64,000 nucleotides of DNA from Anniella stebbinsi. Lineage: Eukaryota; Chordata; Lepidosauria; Squamata; Anniellidae. Below the pieces are notes generated by a model. The model had not been told where the DNA came from and did no database searches. It saw nothing but the letters and a program-made list of their open reading frames with translations. The stretch lies in contig JARDYH010000002.1 in assembly GCA_029215795.1 (NCBI GenBank), forward strand, positions 359,068,973-359,132,972, read 5' to 3'. Of the stretch, positions 12,400 through 60,134 are shown one piece after another. Position numbers and translations under genes: made by a program. Each line of letters starts with the position of its first letter. Positions within the stretch are counted from its first letter, which is position 1.

Positions 12400-13740
12400 A
12401 CTGAGCTGCCATAGCCCATGGACAAAGTCAACGTTTAGAGGGCCAAACATGCAACCAGGGCCCATAGCCAAGCTTTTCACCCAGATCACAGCATGCATGC
12501 AGCGATAAGACCTGTGACTAACTTCTAAAACAAAGAGTCCTCACAATATGCCGCCCTGCTGCATCTTGCCTTTGCCAGCCTCCACAATGGCCAATTCTTG
12601 CCATCTCAGGAGCACGTGCGCTACTTGGCCTCAAGTGCAGGTGTACTGGGAATTGCAGGCTGGAGTTGACTGTACTCCACATCCCCTTGACACCTGCACT
12701 TCAAATAGTGGGAGAGGCTGCTGCAAAGTCAGACCCTTTGCCCTGCTAAGGGCTTTTGCTTCCTAACCCTGACAGTGGTTTTGTATTTTCACGTGGTGGG
12801 GATACCCTAGGCCACGTCGGAGTCACCAAAGGGCCAGACACACGACCCTCTGCCCTGTCATCCGACAGCTCCGCTGTAGCCCAATGCATTGTGGATAGAA
12901 ACCCTTCTTCAAGGGCAAATCCATCTTGACATTGTAAGGGAGCGTCATATGCTGTCTCATCCTTTTGACCGAACTTAATCAGCTCATTCTGAGCTTCTAC
13001 CCAAAATGCATTGGGCCACTGCAGGTCCCTGGCCTCTGTTGAAGACTTCTCCTCTCTCATAGCTTCTAGTTCCCTGGTCCCAAATACTTTCCTACGGCTG
13101 GGAACGCAACTCCTAAGTTCTATTCATGTTTACCACTCACGCCTACCTTCCTTCCCCAAGAAATAAAACAAGCTCAATGAAAATCACTCTGTTGCTGCGT
13201 CCTTCCCTGGCGTTGCTCAATTTTCTTGCTGGCTTGGAAGAATCTGGCAACGTTCTATGTATTAATGCTGGGTAATGTAAAAGTCATAGCAGAATATTTT
13301 TCTGACGTTCTTCCACTTGGAGAGGCCTCTGCTTGGCATCAAATTGCGCTGGTTACATGGATTGGCTTTGAAATCAAAGGGAGCTGAGATTTGGGGTCTT
13401 TAGTGCCCTGCCTGTGTCCTCCAGGAATCCTTCATTGCTTCACCTCTCAAGCGCCCCAATCTCTGCCCAAATATTCAGAAGCTGTAAAGACCCCCAAGGA
13501 CTGTTGTGAAAATGAGGCCCTCCACTCAGTCAACAATAACGCCAGCTACACAAGCCACTGATTAACCACTGTCCAGGTTGCAGTTGTATCTTTAAGACTA
13601 CAGGTAACTCTATACAAAGGAATAAGACTCAACCAGTTTACCATCCACCTTCCCCATCCCTCATCTAGGGCAAAGAATTTCTGGTTTCCTCTATTCTGAG
13701 CCCTCTTACCGATACAGCAAACAGAAAGCCAGTCTCTCTC
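12400..13740. other. space downstream of PSMD2, no recognised gene
   Basis: Contains two small inverted repeats (caagtgcaggtgt/acacctgcactt at about 12634-12700 and cccaatgcattgtg/caaaatgcattggg at about 12879-13015). A plus-strand AATAAA at 13162 could serve the candidate plus-strand transcript. Confidence 0.3.
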
Positions 13741-13880
13741 TCTGAAGTCAGTTTATTTTCCTAGGATGAACTCTTTTTATAACAAAACAAAAAAAAGTGG
13801 AGGAGGCTAGTCCCTCCTCACAGTGCCATGACCCACTCCCTCCCTCCCTCCCTTCCCTGTCCCCAAACACCTTGGGGAAT
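13735..13880 (-). other. PSMD2: PSMD2 3' UTR with poly(A) signal
   Basis: AATAAA on the minus strand lies at 13757-13752, about 125 nt after the stop, so the 3' UTR should be about 145 nt. A short CT/GA microsatellite follows immediately. The cleavage site itself is inferred. Confidence 0.75.
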
Positions 13881-51060
<37,180 letters not shown>

Positions 51061-51473
51061 CACGAACCGCTTCCTCTCAGAGACCGAGAGGGGCCCTGCG
51101 CAGGCGCGAGCGCAGCAGCGGGGCGGAGCCTAACCGGGCCAATCCACGGAGACCGAGGGGGAGGGAGGAGGCGCGCGAGGGCCGAGCGACGTACTACGAA
51201 GCCGACGTGGGGTGGGGTGGGGGCGAAGCGGAGTGAGTAGGGGGAGGAGCCTAGCCAGGGGAGAAGGCGGGGCGATGGGAAAGACCACGCGGGAGCCTGG
51301 CCTTGTCACTGCTAAGGAAGCCGGTGGGCATTTCGCAAGGACTCAAGGCGGGTAGCCTTTTAACGCGCCATGCATTGCAAAAGGAAAACGTGTTCAAAAC
51401 ATTACCACGAAGTAGGAATAAAGGTTTTTGAAAATGTTTTGTTTTATATAACTTTTTGCCCATAGAGATTTTG

Positions 51474-52094
51474 ACCCTGTTCAGACAACACACTAAGCCA
51501 TGGTGGCTAAACATTTTGGGCTAAACATTATGGCTCAGTTCGAACAACACGATAATCAGCGCAGGGGGGAAGAGGCAACCGTCACTTGTGTTGCTTATTG
51601 TGCGGTGTGGAAGGCAACACACTGCGCACACACAACTGACGGTACGCTATTTTGGGCGATTAAACAATGGAGAAAAACAACGGGCTTGCACGTTGTTTAT
51701 CCCGAAACCCGTCATTTAAAGTGTCGTGGGGAGGAAACCCCCCTCTCTCCGTGTATTATTCCACTCGGTCATAGAGTTCTCCGTCCGGAGCAGCCAAAAA
51801 CCCCCGGCTGCTCCAATACAGCCGGCAGAATTTGCGGTGAATGATGGGAAATGGCCGGAGGGCTGAGGGAAGGGGGAGGGAGGAGATACAGCAGCCCAGA
51901 AAGACTCCAGGACGACAGGGGAGGGGCAACATGTCATGTGGCAGGCGCCGCAAAAATAACGCACCATGAGTATGCTATTCCCCCCTCTGTTGCCTAAAGT
52001 GTTGTCCGAACTCAGCCAGCGTGTCAAGTGAACTATACCTAACCAATTGCTGCAAAAGGGTAACCATGGCTTAACATGTTGTCCGAATAGGCCA
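51474..52094. mobile_element. nested foldback elements: 'CTGTTCAG' element interrupted by a 'GGCTCAGTTCG' element
   Basis: The outer left arm ccctgttcagacaacacact aagcc (from 51476) and outer right part ccatggcttaacatgttgtc cgaatagg (to 52094) belong to the family at 15869. Between them an inner element runs from about 51529 (ggctcagttcgaacaacacg) to about 52017 (gtgttgtccgaactcagcc). Confidence 0.6.
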
Positions 52095-52205
52095 GCTCTC
52101 ATATAAGACAAGAATATAAGCAGAGCCCTACTTGGATCAGAGGAAACAACAAGATGGAACAGTTATTAGGTGGATCCACAGTTGGCTGCAGAATCGGACT
52201 CAAAG

Positions 52206-52388
52206 GCCTGTTTCGGATGACACGCTAATCAACGGGGGGGGGGGGGACAATCGTCCGCTGTGTTGCTCAGCAGCAGCATTTGGACGACATTTTAGGCAAC
52301 GGAGGCTACATTCAGACGACACGATAATCAACACAATGGATAATTGTTTCCCCCCCTCCGTTGATTAGCATGTCTTCCGAAACAGGCC
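52206..52388. mobile_element. 183-bp foldback element inside CR1, 5-bp flanking repeat
   Basis: Left end gcctgtttcggatgacacgc and right end gcatgtcttccgaaacaggc are inverted copies. CAAAG flanks both sides. It contains a 13-base poly-G run near its left end. Confidence 0.75.
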
Positions 52389-52678
52389 AAAGAATGCTTA
52401 TCAATGGTACCTTCTCAAACTGGGGGGGGGGGGGGGGGGTACCAAGCGGGGTACCACAAGGCTCAGTCCTGGTCCCAGTGCTCTTCAACATTGTTATTAA
52501 TGTTGAGGAGGTGCAGGGAATGCTTATCAAATTTACAGATGACACAACATTGGGTGGGATAGCCAATACCCTGGAAGGCAAAAACAAACTTCAAAGTGAT
52601 CTTGATAGGCTGGAGTGCTGGGCTGAAAACAACAGCATGAAATTTAATAGGGATAAATGCCAAGTTCTACACCTAGGA

Positions 52679-53516
52679 AAAATAATAATAATAATAATAA
52701 CAATTTATTTCTTACCCGCCTCTCCATCTGGATCGAGGTGGGGAACAACAACATGATAAAATACATATAACTGATTAAAACATGACACATATTATTAAAA
52801 CTGCATAAAAATCCTAAAACATCCTAAAAACATCCTTAAAACATTCTAAAATTCCACTGGATATGCCTGCCGGAAGAGAACAGTCTTTATGGCTTTCTTA
52901 AATTCTAAAAGACTGTTAAGTTGACGAGTCTCCTCCGGCAGGTCATTCCACAGTCTGGGAGCGGCAGAAGAGAAGGTCCTCTGGGTAACGGTTGTCAGCC
53001 TAGTCTTGGCCGACTGCAGTAAGTTCATCCCAGAGGACCTGAGCGTGCGGGGCGGATTGTATGGGAGAAGGCGATCCCGCAGGTAACCTGGACCCAAACC
53101 ATGTAGGGCTTTAAAGGTAATAACCAACACTTTATACTTTGCCCGGAAACTAATTGGCAGACAGTGGAGCGATTTTAAAGCTGGCGTAATATGGTCACCC
53201 CTAGATGTACCGGTGACCAACCTGGCTGCCATATTTTGAACTAGTTGAAGTTTCTGGACTAGGCATAGAGGTAGCCCTATGTACAGCGCATTGCAGAAGT
53301 CGAGCTTCGAAGTTACTAGCGCGTGCACCACCATCTTTAGGTCTTCCAACTCTAGGAAGGGGCGCAGCTGGCGTATCAGCCGAAGCTGATAGTAGGCACT
53401 CCTGGCCGTCGCATCTATCTGGGCTGTCATTTGGAGCGACGGATCCAGGAGCACCCCCAACCTGCGAACACAGTCTTTCAGGGGGAGTGTAACCCCATCC
53501 AGAACCGGTTGACAGA
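52679..53516 (-). mobile_element. L2-type LINE inserted in CR1, long open frame
   Basis: The minus strand is open for more than 220 codons and encodes QPVLDGVTLPLKDCVRRLGV, HALVTSKLDFCNALYIGLPL, KALHGLGPGYLRDRLLPYNP and SAAPRLWNDLPEETRQLNSL. This is the C-terminal reverse-transcriptase part only, with the 3' end marked by an AAT repeat at 52679-52700. Confidence 0.85.
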
Positions 53517-53817
53517 AATCAAATGCACAGTTACAAGAAGGATCTTGAAATTGTTGTATATCACAAGCTGAATATGAGCCAACAGAGTGATATGGCTGCA
53601 AAAAAAGCAAATGCTATTTTGAGATGCATTAATAGAAGTATAGCTTCCAAATTGTGCAAAGTACTGGTTCCCTCTATTTGGCACTGGTTAGGCCTCATCT
53701 TGAGTATTGTGTCCAGTTCTGGGCGCCACATTTCAAGAAGGATGCATACAAGCTGGAGGGGGTTCAGAGGAGGCCAACGAGGATGATTAGGGGTCTGGAA
53801 ACAAAGCCCTATGAGGA

Positions 53818-54137
53818 TAGGGTGACCAGATAAAATCCAGGTCAGGGCTCACGTAACTTTAACAGTTGTAGAGAAAAGGGAATTTCAGCCAGTGTCATTT
53901 GTATGCAATTAGTTCCTGGTGATATTCCCTCTTCATCACAACAGTTAAAGGTGCAGGCACTATACTAGAGTGACCATAAACAAAAGGGGGCAGGGCCCCT
54001 GCAACTTTAACTGTTGTGATGAAGAGGGAATTTCACTAGGAACTAATTGCATACAAATGACACTGGCTGAAATTCCCTTTTCTCTACAACTGTTAAAGTT
54101 ACATGAGCCCTGACCTGGATTTTATCTGGTCGGCCTA
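53818..54137. mobile_element. 320-bp palindromic hAT-like element with 8-bp target duplication
   Basis: Ends TAGGGTGACCAGAT and ATCTGGTCGGCCTA open inverted arms of about 140 bp with a spacer of about 45 bp. TATGAGGA flanks both sides (53810-53817 and 54138-54145). The insertion point is inside the CR1 codons for YEERLKEL, so the empty site is known from the other CR1 copy at 23690. Non-coding. Confidence 0.85.
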
Positions 54138-54509
54138 TATGAGGAGAGACTGAAAGAACTGGGCATGTTTATCCTGAAGAAGAGAAGACTGAGGGGAGAC
54201 ATGACAGTACTCCTCAAATACGTGAAAGGTTGTCACACAGAGGAAGGCCAGGATCTCTTCTTGGAAGAATGGGCTCAAGTTACAGGGAGCCAGATTCCGG
54301 CTGGACATCAGGAAAAACTTCCTGACTGTTAGAGCAGTACAACAATGGAACCAATTCCCTAGGGAGGTTGTGGGCTCTCCCACATTGGAAGCCTTCAAGA
54401 TGTAGCTGGACAGCCATCTTTCAGGTATGCTTTAATGTTGGACTTGATTGAAGAGTGCTATCATGTCTCCCCTCAGTCTTCTCTTCTCTGCACCAACGCA
54501 AAATAACCA

Positions 54510-54882
54510 ACACTGTGCAGAGTTGGCTATTTGAACCACCATTGGTTATCGTGTTGTGCGGAGGGTACCCTCGGTTATTGCATCTGCCACAGAGTCGCAA
54601 GGCAAGAGCGGTTAAAGCGGTGGCTGCTGCTCTAATCCAGCTGGCAGGATAGATTTTCTGAAGCAATGGCTGATGGGATAGTTGCAGGAGGACGGAGAGG
54701 GGAGAGGGGTTAGGGGATGAATGAGTCAACTCAGCGTGGGCTAATAGCCAACTCAACGCTGATCCTAATCCACTCCACGGCTGATTATTATCATGTTGTG
54801 TGGGGAGTACCTTCTAGATAAACAACTGTCAAGTTGATTATTACCCCACTGTTGACTATCATGTTGTCTGAATGCAGCCCTT
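54510..54882. mobile_element. degenerate foldback element, 'GGCTCAATTCGG' relative
   Basis: Has accattggttatcgtgttgt near the left and ttgactatcatgttgtctga atgcagcc at the right, with inner actcaacgctgatcctaatc. It is related to the interior of the copy at 22435. Confidence 0.45.
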
Positions 54883-55516
54883 GAATCTGAGCTCCTGCTA
54901 TCTGATACTGGCAAAAACACCCTGATTTTGATCAGGCTTCCAGACATACTATTGCCTGGCACTGGACTCCTTTTTTGTTCTGCTGATGGCTCTGCTGTTT
55001 GGCTTTGCTGTACCGATAAACTGGCTTTCGCCTCAGCCTTGGCAGCTTGCTTTGATTGATTCATGAAACAAATCTGGCAAAAGCTGACTTTCCTGGCCCT
55101 AATCTTTCATCAGCCATTCATACCCTTATACGCACTTTGGCAACTCCACTGTTAATCTAGCCGTGCAGTAGATTTACAATTTGGGGACACAAGGACGGTC
55201 AGGTCACCGCCCAGACATGGTGCCTTTAAAATAAAGTTTAAATGCTCCAAGCCACTGGGACAGGATGCTGCAAGCCTGAGCAGTCAGGAAAGCATGGTAG
55301 GTGAGGAGACTGGTAGAATGGCAGCGCATTGCTTCAGCCACTTAATTGTAAATGTTACCTGAAAATATCAGTCATAGACTAAGATTTGTAATTAGTTAAT
55401 TCCTTTGTTCCTTCAGTGATTGTGATGAATTATTATATACATTCTTCTTTTTTTTGCTTTTATTTTAACCTTAATTCAAAATAAAATTTCATGAGAAAAG
55501 ACACAAAGAATGACAA

Positions 55517-56002
55517 TGGGTGACCCTATGGAAAGGAGGAATGGACTCCTGTATCCTTAACAGTTGTATAGAAAAGGGAATTTCAGCAGGTGTCATTCGT
55601 ATGTATGAAGCGTCTGGTGAAATTCCGTCTTCATCACCATAGTTAAAGCTGCAGGAGACCTGACCTCTTTTGTATCTGGTCACTCCAGTATTGTGCTTGC
55701 AACTTTAACTGTTGTGATGAAGAGGAAATATCACCAGGAACTAATTGCATACAAATGACACTGGCTGAAATTCCCTTTTCTCTGCAGCTGTTAAAGTTAC
55801 ATGAGCCCTGACCTGGATTTTATCTGGTCAGCCTAATAGTATCTGGTCACTCTAATATAGCTCCTGCAGCTTTACCCATTGTGATGAAGGGGGAATTTCA
55901 CCAGGTGCTGCATGCATACAGATGACACCTGCTGAAATTCCCCTTTCAATACAACTGTTAAAGATGCAGGAGGCCCATCCTCCTTTTCATAGGGTCACCC
56001 TA
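55517..56002. mobile_element. three joined copies of the 'TAGGGTGACCAGAT' family
   Basis: Units at 55517-55687, 55688-55835 and 55836-56002 share gggaatttcagc-ggtgtcat, catcac-a-agttaaag and tctggtcac. The third ends gggtcaccctac. Units two and three are inverted relative to unit one. Confidence 0.65.
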
Positions 56003-56425
56003 CAATAGACTCCACATTCAGTGGGGAGCTCTGGAGTGCATCGTTCTGTGTCAGGTTAAGCAAATGGGGGACTCCTAACGTCTGTCAGGTAGGCAGACAG
56101 GAGGCGGTCTTTGCTTCAGAATACCTCCCTGCCTTAGACATGCCCATCTCAAGAGCTGAAACATATGAGCGGAACAGTTGCATATTGCAGGGCCAGATCT
56201 ACACCAAGCAGGATATGCCACTTTGAAAATGGTTTGAAAACTGTATATGGGGTGTGTCCTGGGCCCCAGCAGTTCACACTAATGTTATAAACAGTTGTAA
56301 CGCTGTAGGGTAGATCCTGCCCAGGTTTTGCTGGGCTGTACCATTTTGGATGGTGATATCTGAATCCTGAAAAAATCCCTGTGCGTACCTAAGCCACATG
56401 TCAGCGCAACAGCTAGGCGAGAGTC

Positions 56426-56762
56426 CCCTCTACAAGAATTCGGTTTGCTGCCCGATTGTCCGATTATGCGCATCTTCTCGCAATCGCTTCTACGCCTAAT
56501 CCCTATACACGGGAGCCGGTGAAGCGCATTACCGGTTGTATGAAACACACTTTAAAGTGTTTAAATGCGGAGAATCGCTTGTTTACATGGTCATAAGGTG
56601 CTTCAACTCCTGCGGTAAATTAAAACTCGCTATTTAACGCGCATTCCATAATGCGCATAATCGGACAGAAAAAGCGCCTCGACCCCCGATTTGCGCTCCG
56701 CTCTTGTAGAGGCAAAAATTTAAATGCGCCTTGAAAGAGCTTTAAATTGCTCTTGTAGAGGC
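56426..56762. mobile_element. CpG-containing foldback element, unclassified
   Basis: Left cctctacaag and gtccgattatgcgcat are repeated inverted as atgcgcataatcggac and cttgtagagg at the right. A second cttgtagagg lies at about 56752-56762. The element retains many CpGs. Non-coding. Confidence 0.5.
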
Positions 56763-57332
56763 ACCCTAGGACTCTTTGCTCAGGCATTCCCATTTGTATG
56801 CGCATGGAGTTTTATATAAGGTGAAGAGTATTTAAAGATATGACTCCGCCCCTCCCAAAAATGATACAACCCTGTAAAATCGGGACTTGCTTCTGGCTGT
56901 TCTAATCATGTCAAGGCCGGCCCTACCATTAGGCAGAGTGAGGCAGTCAGCTCAAGCGGCAGAAGCTGGGTGGAACAGGGAAGAGGAGGGAGGTGTTGTG
57001 AGACAGAGCTGTGTCCCCCTGGAGCTGTATGTAGACAGTTCGGTCTACAAGATACCTGGCTGTTTGTAGTATACTCTAGGGATGTGCACTGGATCGGACC
57101 CGATCCACGATCCGAGTCCGGTCCAGTGGGAAATCGGATAAATTATCCGATTTCCGATCCCGCAGCTGGATCGGCCGATCCAATCCGAACCGGTCCGAAA
57201 AAGCTCCGAACCGGTTCGGCGGATCGGCGGATCGGCGGGCGCCCACTGGCGCCCACCGCCGCTTCCATTGGCGGGCGCCAGCGGGCGCCCGCCGATGAAA
57301 GTGGACAGCGGGGGGGGGGGAGGAGGGGGGCA

Positions 57333-57523
57333 CTTACCTTCTCGGCCCGGTGGCTCCCGTCCGGCGCCGGCGCCTACTACTACTAGCAGGCTCCGCGGCC
57401 TGCTCTAGGGTGGCGCGCCGGGTGATGTCATCACCCGGCGCGCTACTCTAGAGCAGGCCGCGGAGCCTGCTGGTAGTAGTAGGCGCCGGCGCCGGACGGG
57501 AGCCACCGGGCCGGGAAGGTAAG
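57333..57523. repeat. 191-bp palindrome, unit 1
   Basis: Arms of about 95 bp run from cttacct through gcgccgggtgatg to catcacccggcgc and aggtaag, with a one-base centre. The outer ends resemble splice signals on both strands. Confidence 0.85.
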
Positions 57524-57574
57524 GAGGGGGTGCGTGGAGGGGAGGAGGGGGCGCGCGGAGGGGGGAGGGGGGCC

Positions 57575-57765
57575 CTTACCTTTCCGGCCCGGCGGCTCCC
57601 GTCCGGCGCCGGCGCCTACTACTCCCAGCAGGCTCCGCGGCCTGCTCTAGGATGGCGCGCCGGGTGATGTCATCACCCGGCGCGCTACTCTAGAGTAGGC
57701 CGCGGAGCCTGCTGGAAGTAGTAGGCGCCGGCGCCGGACGGGAGCCGCCGGGCCGGAAAGGTAAG
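57575..57765. repeat. 191-bp palindrome, unit 2
   Basis: Same arms as unit 1, with about five mismatches between arms. Offset from unit 1 is 242 bp. Confidence 0.85.
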
Positions 57766-57823
57766 GAGGGGGTGCGTGGAGGGGAGGAGGGGGCGCGCGG
57801 AGGGGGGAGGGGGGAGGGGGGCC

Positions 57824-58001
57824 CTTACCTGCCCGGCCCGGCGGCTCCCGTCCGGCGCCGGCGCCTACTACTACCAGCAGGCTCCGCGGCCTGCTCCAGG
57901 GTGGCGCGCCGGGTGATGTCATCACCCGGCGCGCTACTCGAGAGTAGGCCGCGGAGCCCGCTGGTAGTAGCCGCCGGCGCCGGACGGGCCGAGAAGGTAA
58001 G
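57824..58001. repeat. 178-bp palindrome, unit 3
   Basis: Same palindrome with a small deletion near the right end. Offset from unit 2 is 249 bp. Confidence 0.8.
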
Positions 58002-58194
58002 TGGCGGGGAAGGGGGCTTACCCCCCCCCCCCCGGAGCCGTCCGCTTCTATCCGCTGGCGCCCGCGGGCGCCAGCGGATGGAAGCGGGCGGCCCCAGGGG
58101 GGGTAGGGAGCGCGGGGGAGGGGGTTTACCTGCCGGGGCCGTCCACAGCGGACGGCCCCGGGGGGGGGGAGGGAGTTAGGCCCCCCCTTACCCA

Positions 58195-58262
58195 CCCGCC
58201 GCCATTTTTTCCTCATAGACTTGCATTGCAATGCAAGTCTATGGGGAAAAAAATGGCGGCCG
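58195..58262. repeat. palindrome with facing AAAATGGCGGC-type motifs
   Basis: The perfect inverted core atagacttgcattgcaatgc is flanked by ccgccattttt on the left and aaaaaatggcggcc on the right. It is part of the hAT-like element. Confidence 0.75.
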
Positions 58263-59084
58263 ATCCAAAAATTTACGATTTTTGGGTCGGGATCGGACTC
58301 GATCCGGTCCGGGGGGCCTCCGATTTTGTCCGAACCGGTCCGGGACAAAATTGGAGGTCCCGATCCGGGTCCCGATCCGATCCGGGGGGTCCGTGCACAC
58401 CCCTAGTATACTCCATTGCGCCAGCTTTAAAACAGCTTCTCATACTCTTGCCTCCCCTATTTCACGCGCCCTGGAATGATCTACACAATCTATTCCTACG
58501 TGCGCCGCACTTTCGAAAGAGCTTTTATTTACCTGCAGCTCCGCTAGGTGGCACTCATTGCAGAAGAGGGGAATCATGTTGCAGCTAAAACATCCACCCA
58601 GTCCATTGTTTTTACATCCGTGTGCCTCCCGTCTGATTCACACAACCATTTTCAGAAGGGGGGAGAGTGTGGGTTGGACAAATGCAGTCTAATCCCCCCT
58701 TCCCGTTCTGGAAAACAGTGAAATTGTCCTGTGACTGCTTCATCATTCATCCCTGTTTCCAGATGTTTCATTGTACAGCCAGATTTCATGGCACACTGCA
58801 GTGGCCAGCGCTTGCCTTGGGAAAAATGGGGCAGGGCCCAGTCGAACAGTAAGTGGAACTGTGCCCTAGAGCTCACAGTGGGGACCCTAATCTTCCATTA
58901 TTTGGAAGACTAGCAAAGAAGATGATTTGTGAAGCACTGCAGTCAATTGGGACCCAACTACATGTATCAAACAGTTGCATAAAACTTTATCCCAACATTT
59001 ATTTATTTTCTTTCTTTCTTATGACAAGCAGCACCAGGAGGTTGCAATCTTGAACGTGAAGAGTTCACCACATCCTACAGCAGA

Positions 59085-59180
59085 TTTATTTGTTTATTAC
59101 ATATTTATACTGCCCAACAGCCAAGGCTCTCTAGGCAGTTCACATTTAAAACCATAATATACAAAGGTAAAAAATTAAGA
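59085..59180 (-). mobile_element. L2-type LINE 3' tail
   Basis: Has tatttatactgcccaacagc caaggctctctaggcagttc, the inverted L2 3' UTR. Confidence 0.6.
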
Positions 59181-59741
59181 TGAAGAGAAAGGCTATTTAA
59201 CCATTTCCCTTCCAGCTGTTTTTCTATGCAAACATAGCACACCCAAAAATGTCCCCCCCCCCCCAATATGGAAAACAAAGAAAAGAGACATGTATATCCC
59301 CCGCCCCCAAGCAGGGAGAAAACCAGTTGAGATTATTTTTAGTTGGGAAAATTGCCTGATAGGAAAGGGTTAACGCCTCCTCCTCACCCACCATTAGTTC
59401 ACTATTGGTGTAGTGATCCTGTAGTGTAGAGATGGGCAGATGTGAGGCTTGTGGGATCTACCCAGGTTATTATTATTATTATTATTATTATTATTGAACT
59501 GCACAATCCCAGAGCCAGATGCAAAAGCCCTACACTTACAATTAAAGAATTATGAGTCCAGGAATTCTTTTGAGAACCAGGCCGGAATGGAACTTACAGT
59601 TCCTCCACACAAGAAACCACTTTCAACAGTAAAATTCAGTGTGCGTTTATAGGTTGGGGACATTTTGTTGCTTAATTAAACAACTGGGAGTCAGAAATGC
59701 ATGCTGGTCTACCACAAATTGCCCAGATCTACCTTCTCTTG

Positions 59742-59815
59742 ACAAGTGCTATAGTGGTTAACAGTGCTGGACTAGGACTAGGGAGCTCAGATTCAAATCC
59801 CAAATTAAGACTACC
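59742..59815 (+). mobile_element. truncated tRNA-derived SINE head
   Basis: Shows gctatagtggttaacagtgc (A-box side) and gattcaaatccc (B box). The body is missing after about 59815. Confidence 0.55.
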
Positions 59816-59839
59816 AGTTCCTGCTAGTCAGGATCAAGA

Positions 59840-59962
59840 GGGCAACATGCCTCTGTAGGCTGGGGAAATGAATGGGAAGGTGTGGTTACTTTCATGTGCT
59901 GCGTTTGGGCTTCCCAGAGGCAGCTGGTTGGCCATAATGGGAACAGAATGCTGGACTGGATA
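59840..59962 (+). mobile_element. CR1 tail fragment cut by a foldback element
   Basis: Contains tgctgcgtttgggcttccca and ggttggccataatgggaaca gaatgctggactgga, the CR1 tail type of 6130. It stops where the TAGGGTGGCC element begins. Confidence 0.5.
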
Positions 59963-59964
59963 AG

Positions 59965-60134
59965 TAGGGTGGCCATATGGAAAGGAGGACAGGGCTCCTG
60001 TATCTTTAACAATAATACAGAAAAGGGAATTTCAGCAGGTGTCATTTGTATGCATGCAGCACCTGGTAAAATTCTCTCCATCACAACAGTTAAAGCTGCA
60101 GGAGTCCTGCCCTCTTTTGTATCTGGTCACTTTA
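59965..60134. mobile_element. 170-bp single-unit copy of the 'TAGGGTGACCAGAT' family
   Basis: Starts tagggtggccatatggaaag and ends gtatctggtcacttta, inverted ends of about 12 bp. No clear target duplication. Confidence 0.6.

Larger units (their letters stand above)
52130..54460 (+). mobile_element. CR1-type LINE interrupted by three later insertions
   Basis: CR1 pieces in order: VGCRIGLK-like near 52180; SGVPQGSVLVPVLFNIVIN and FTDDTTLGGIANTLEGKNKL up to 52678; KLNMSQQSDMAAKKANAILR from 53517; and [20 protein letters not shown] after 54138, with the 3' UTR to about 54460. Interruptions are the foldback element 52206-52388, the reverse L2 at 52679-53516 and the palindromic element 53818-54137. 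Confidence 0.8.
57077..58405. mobile_element. 1329-bp GC-rich hAT-like non-autonomous transposon with perfect 8-bp target duplication
   Basis: It starts TAGGGATGTGCAC and ends GTGCACACCCCTA (12 of 13 inverted match). It is flanked by GTATACTC on both sides (57069-57076 and 58406-58413). Subterminal DNA on both sides is built from ggatcgg/gatccg words. The core is extremely GC-rich, with three tandem palindromes and several shorter hairpins. No transposase frame; the long ORFs across it follow from composition. The hAT assignment rests on TAGGG-type ends plus the 8-bp duplication. Confidence 0.85.

Noticed and set aside
57647..58348. 233-codon and other long ORFs in the hAT-like element
   Set aside because: Translation of the GC-rich palindromes. 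The same motifs appear in forward and reverse frames and no transposase motif is present.
57000..58410. CRISPR-like or bacterial repeat array
   Set aside because: Three units of about 245 bp with palindromes inside a transposon in vertebrate DNA; no spacers or cas genes.
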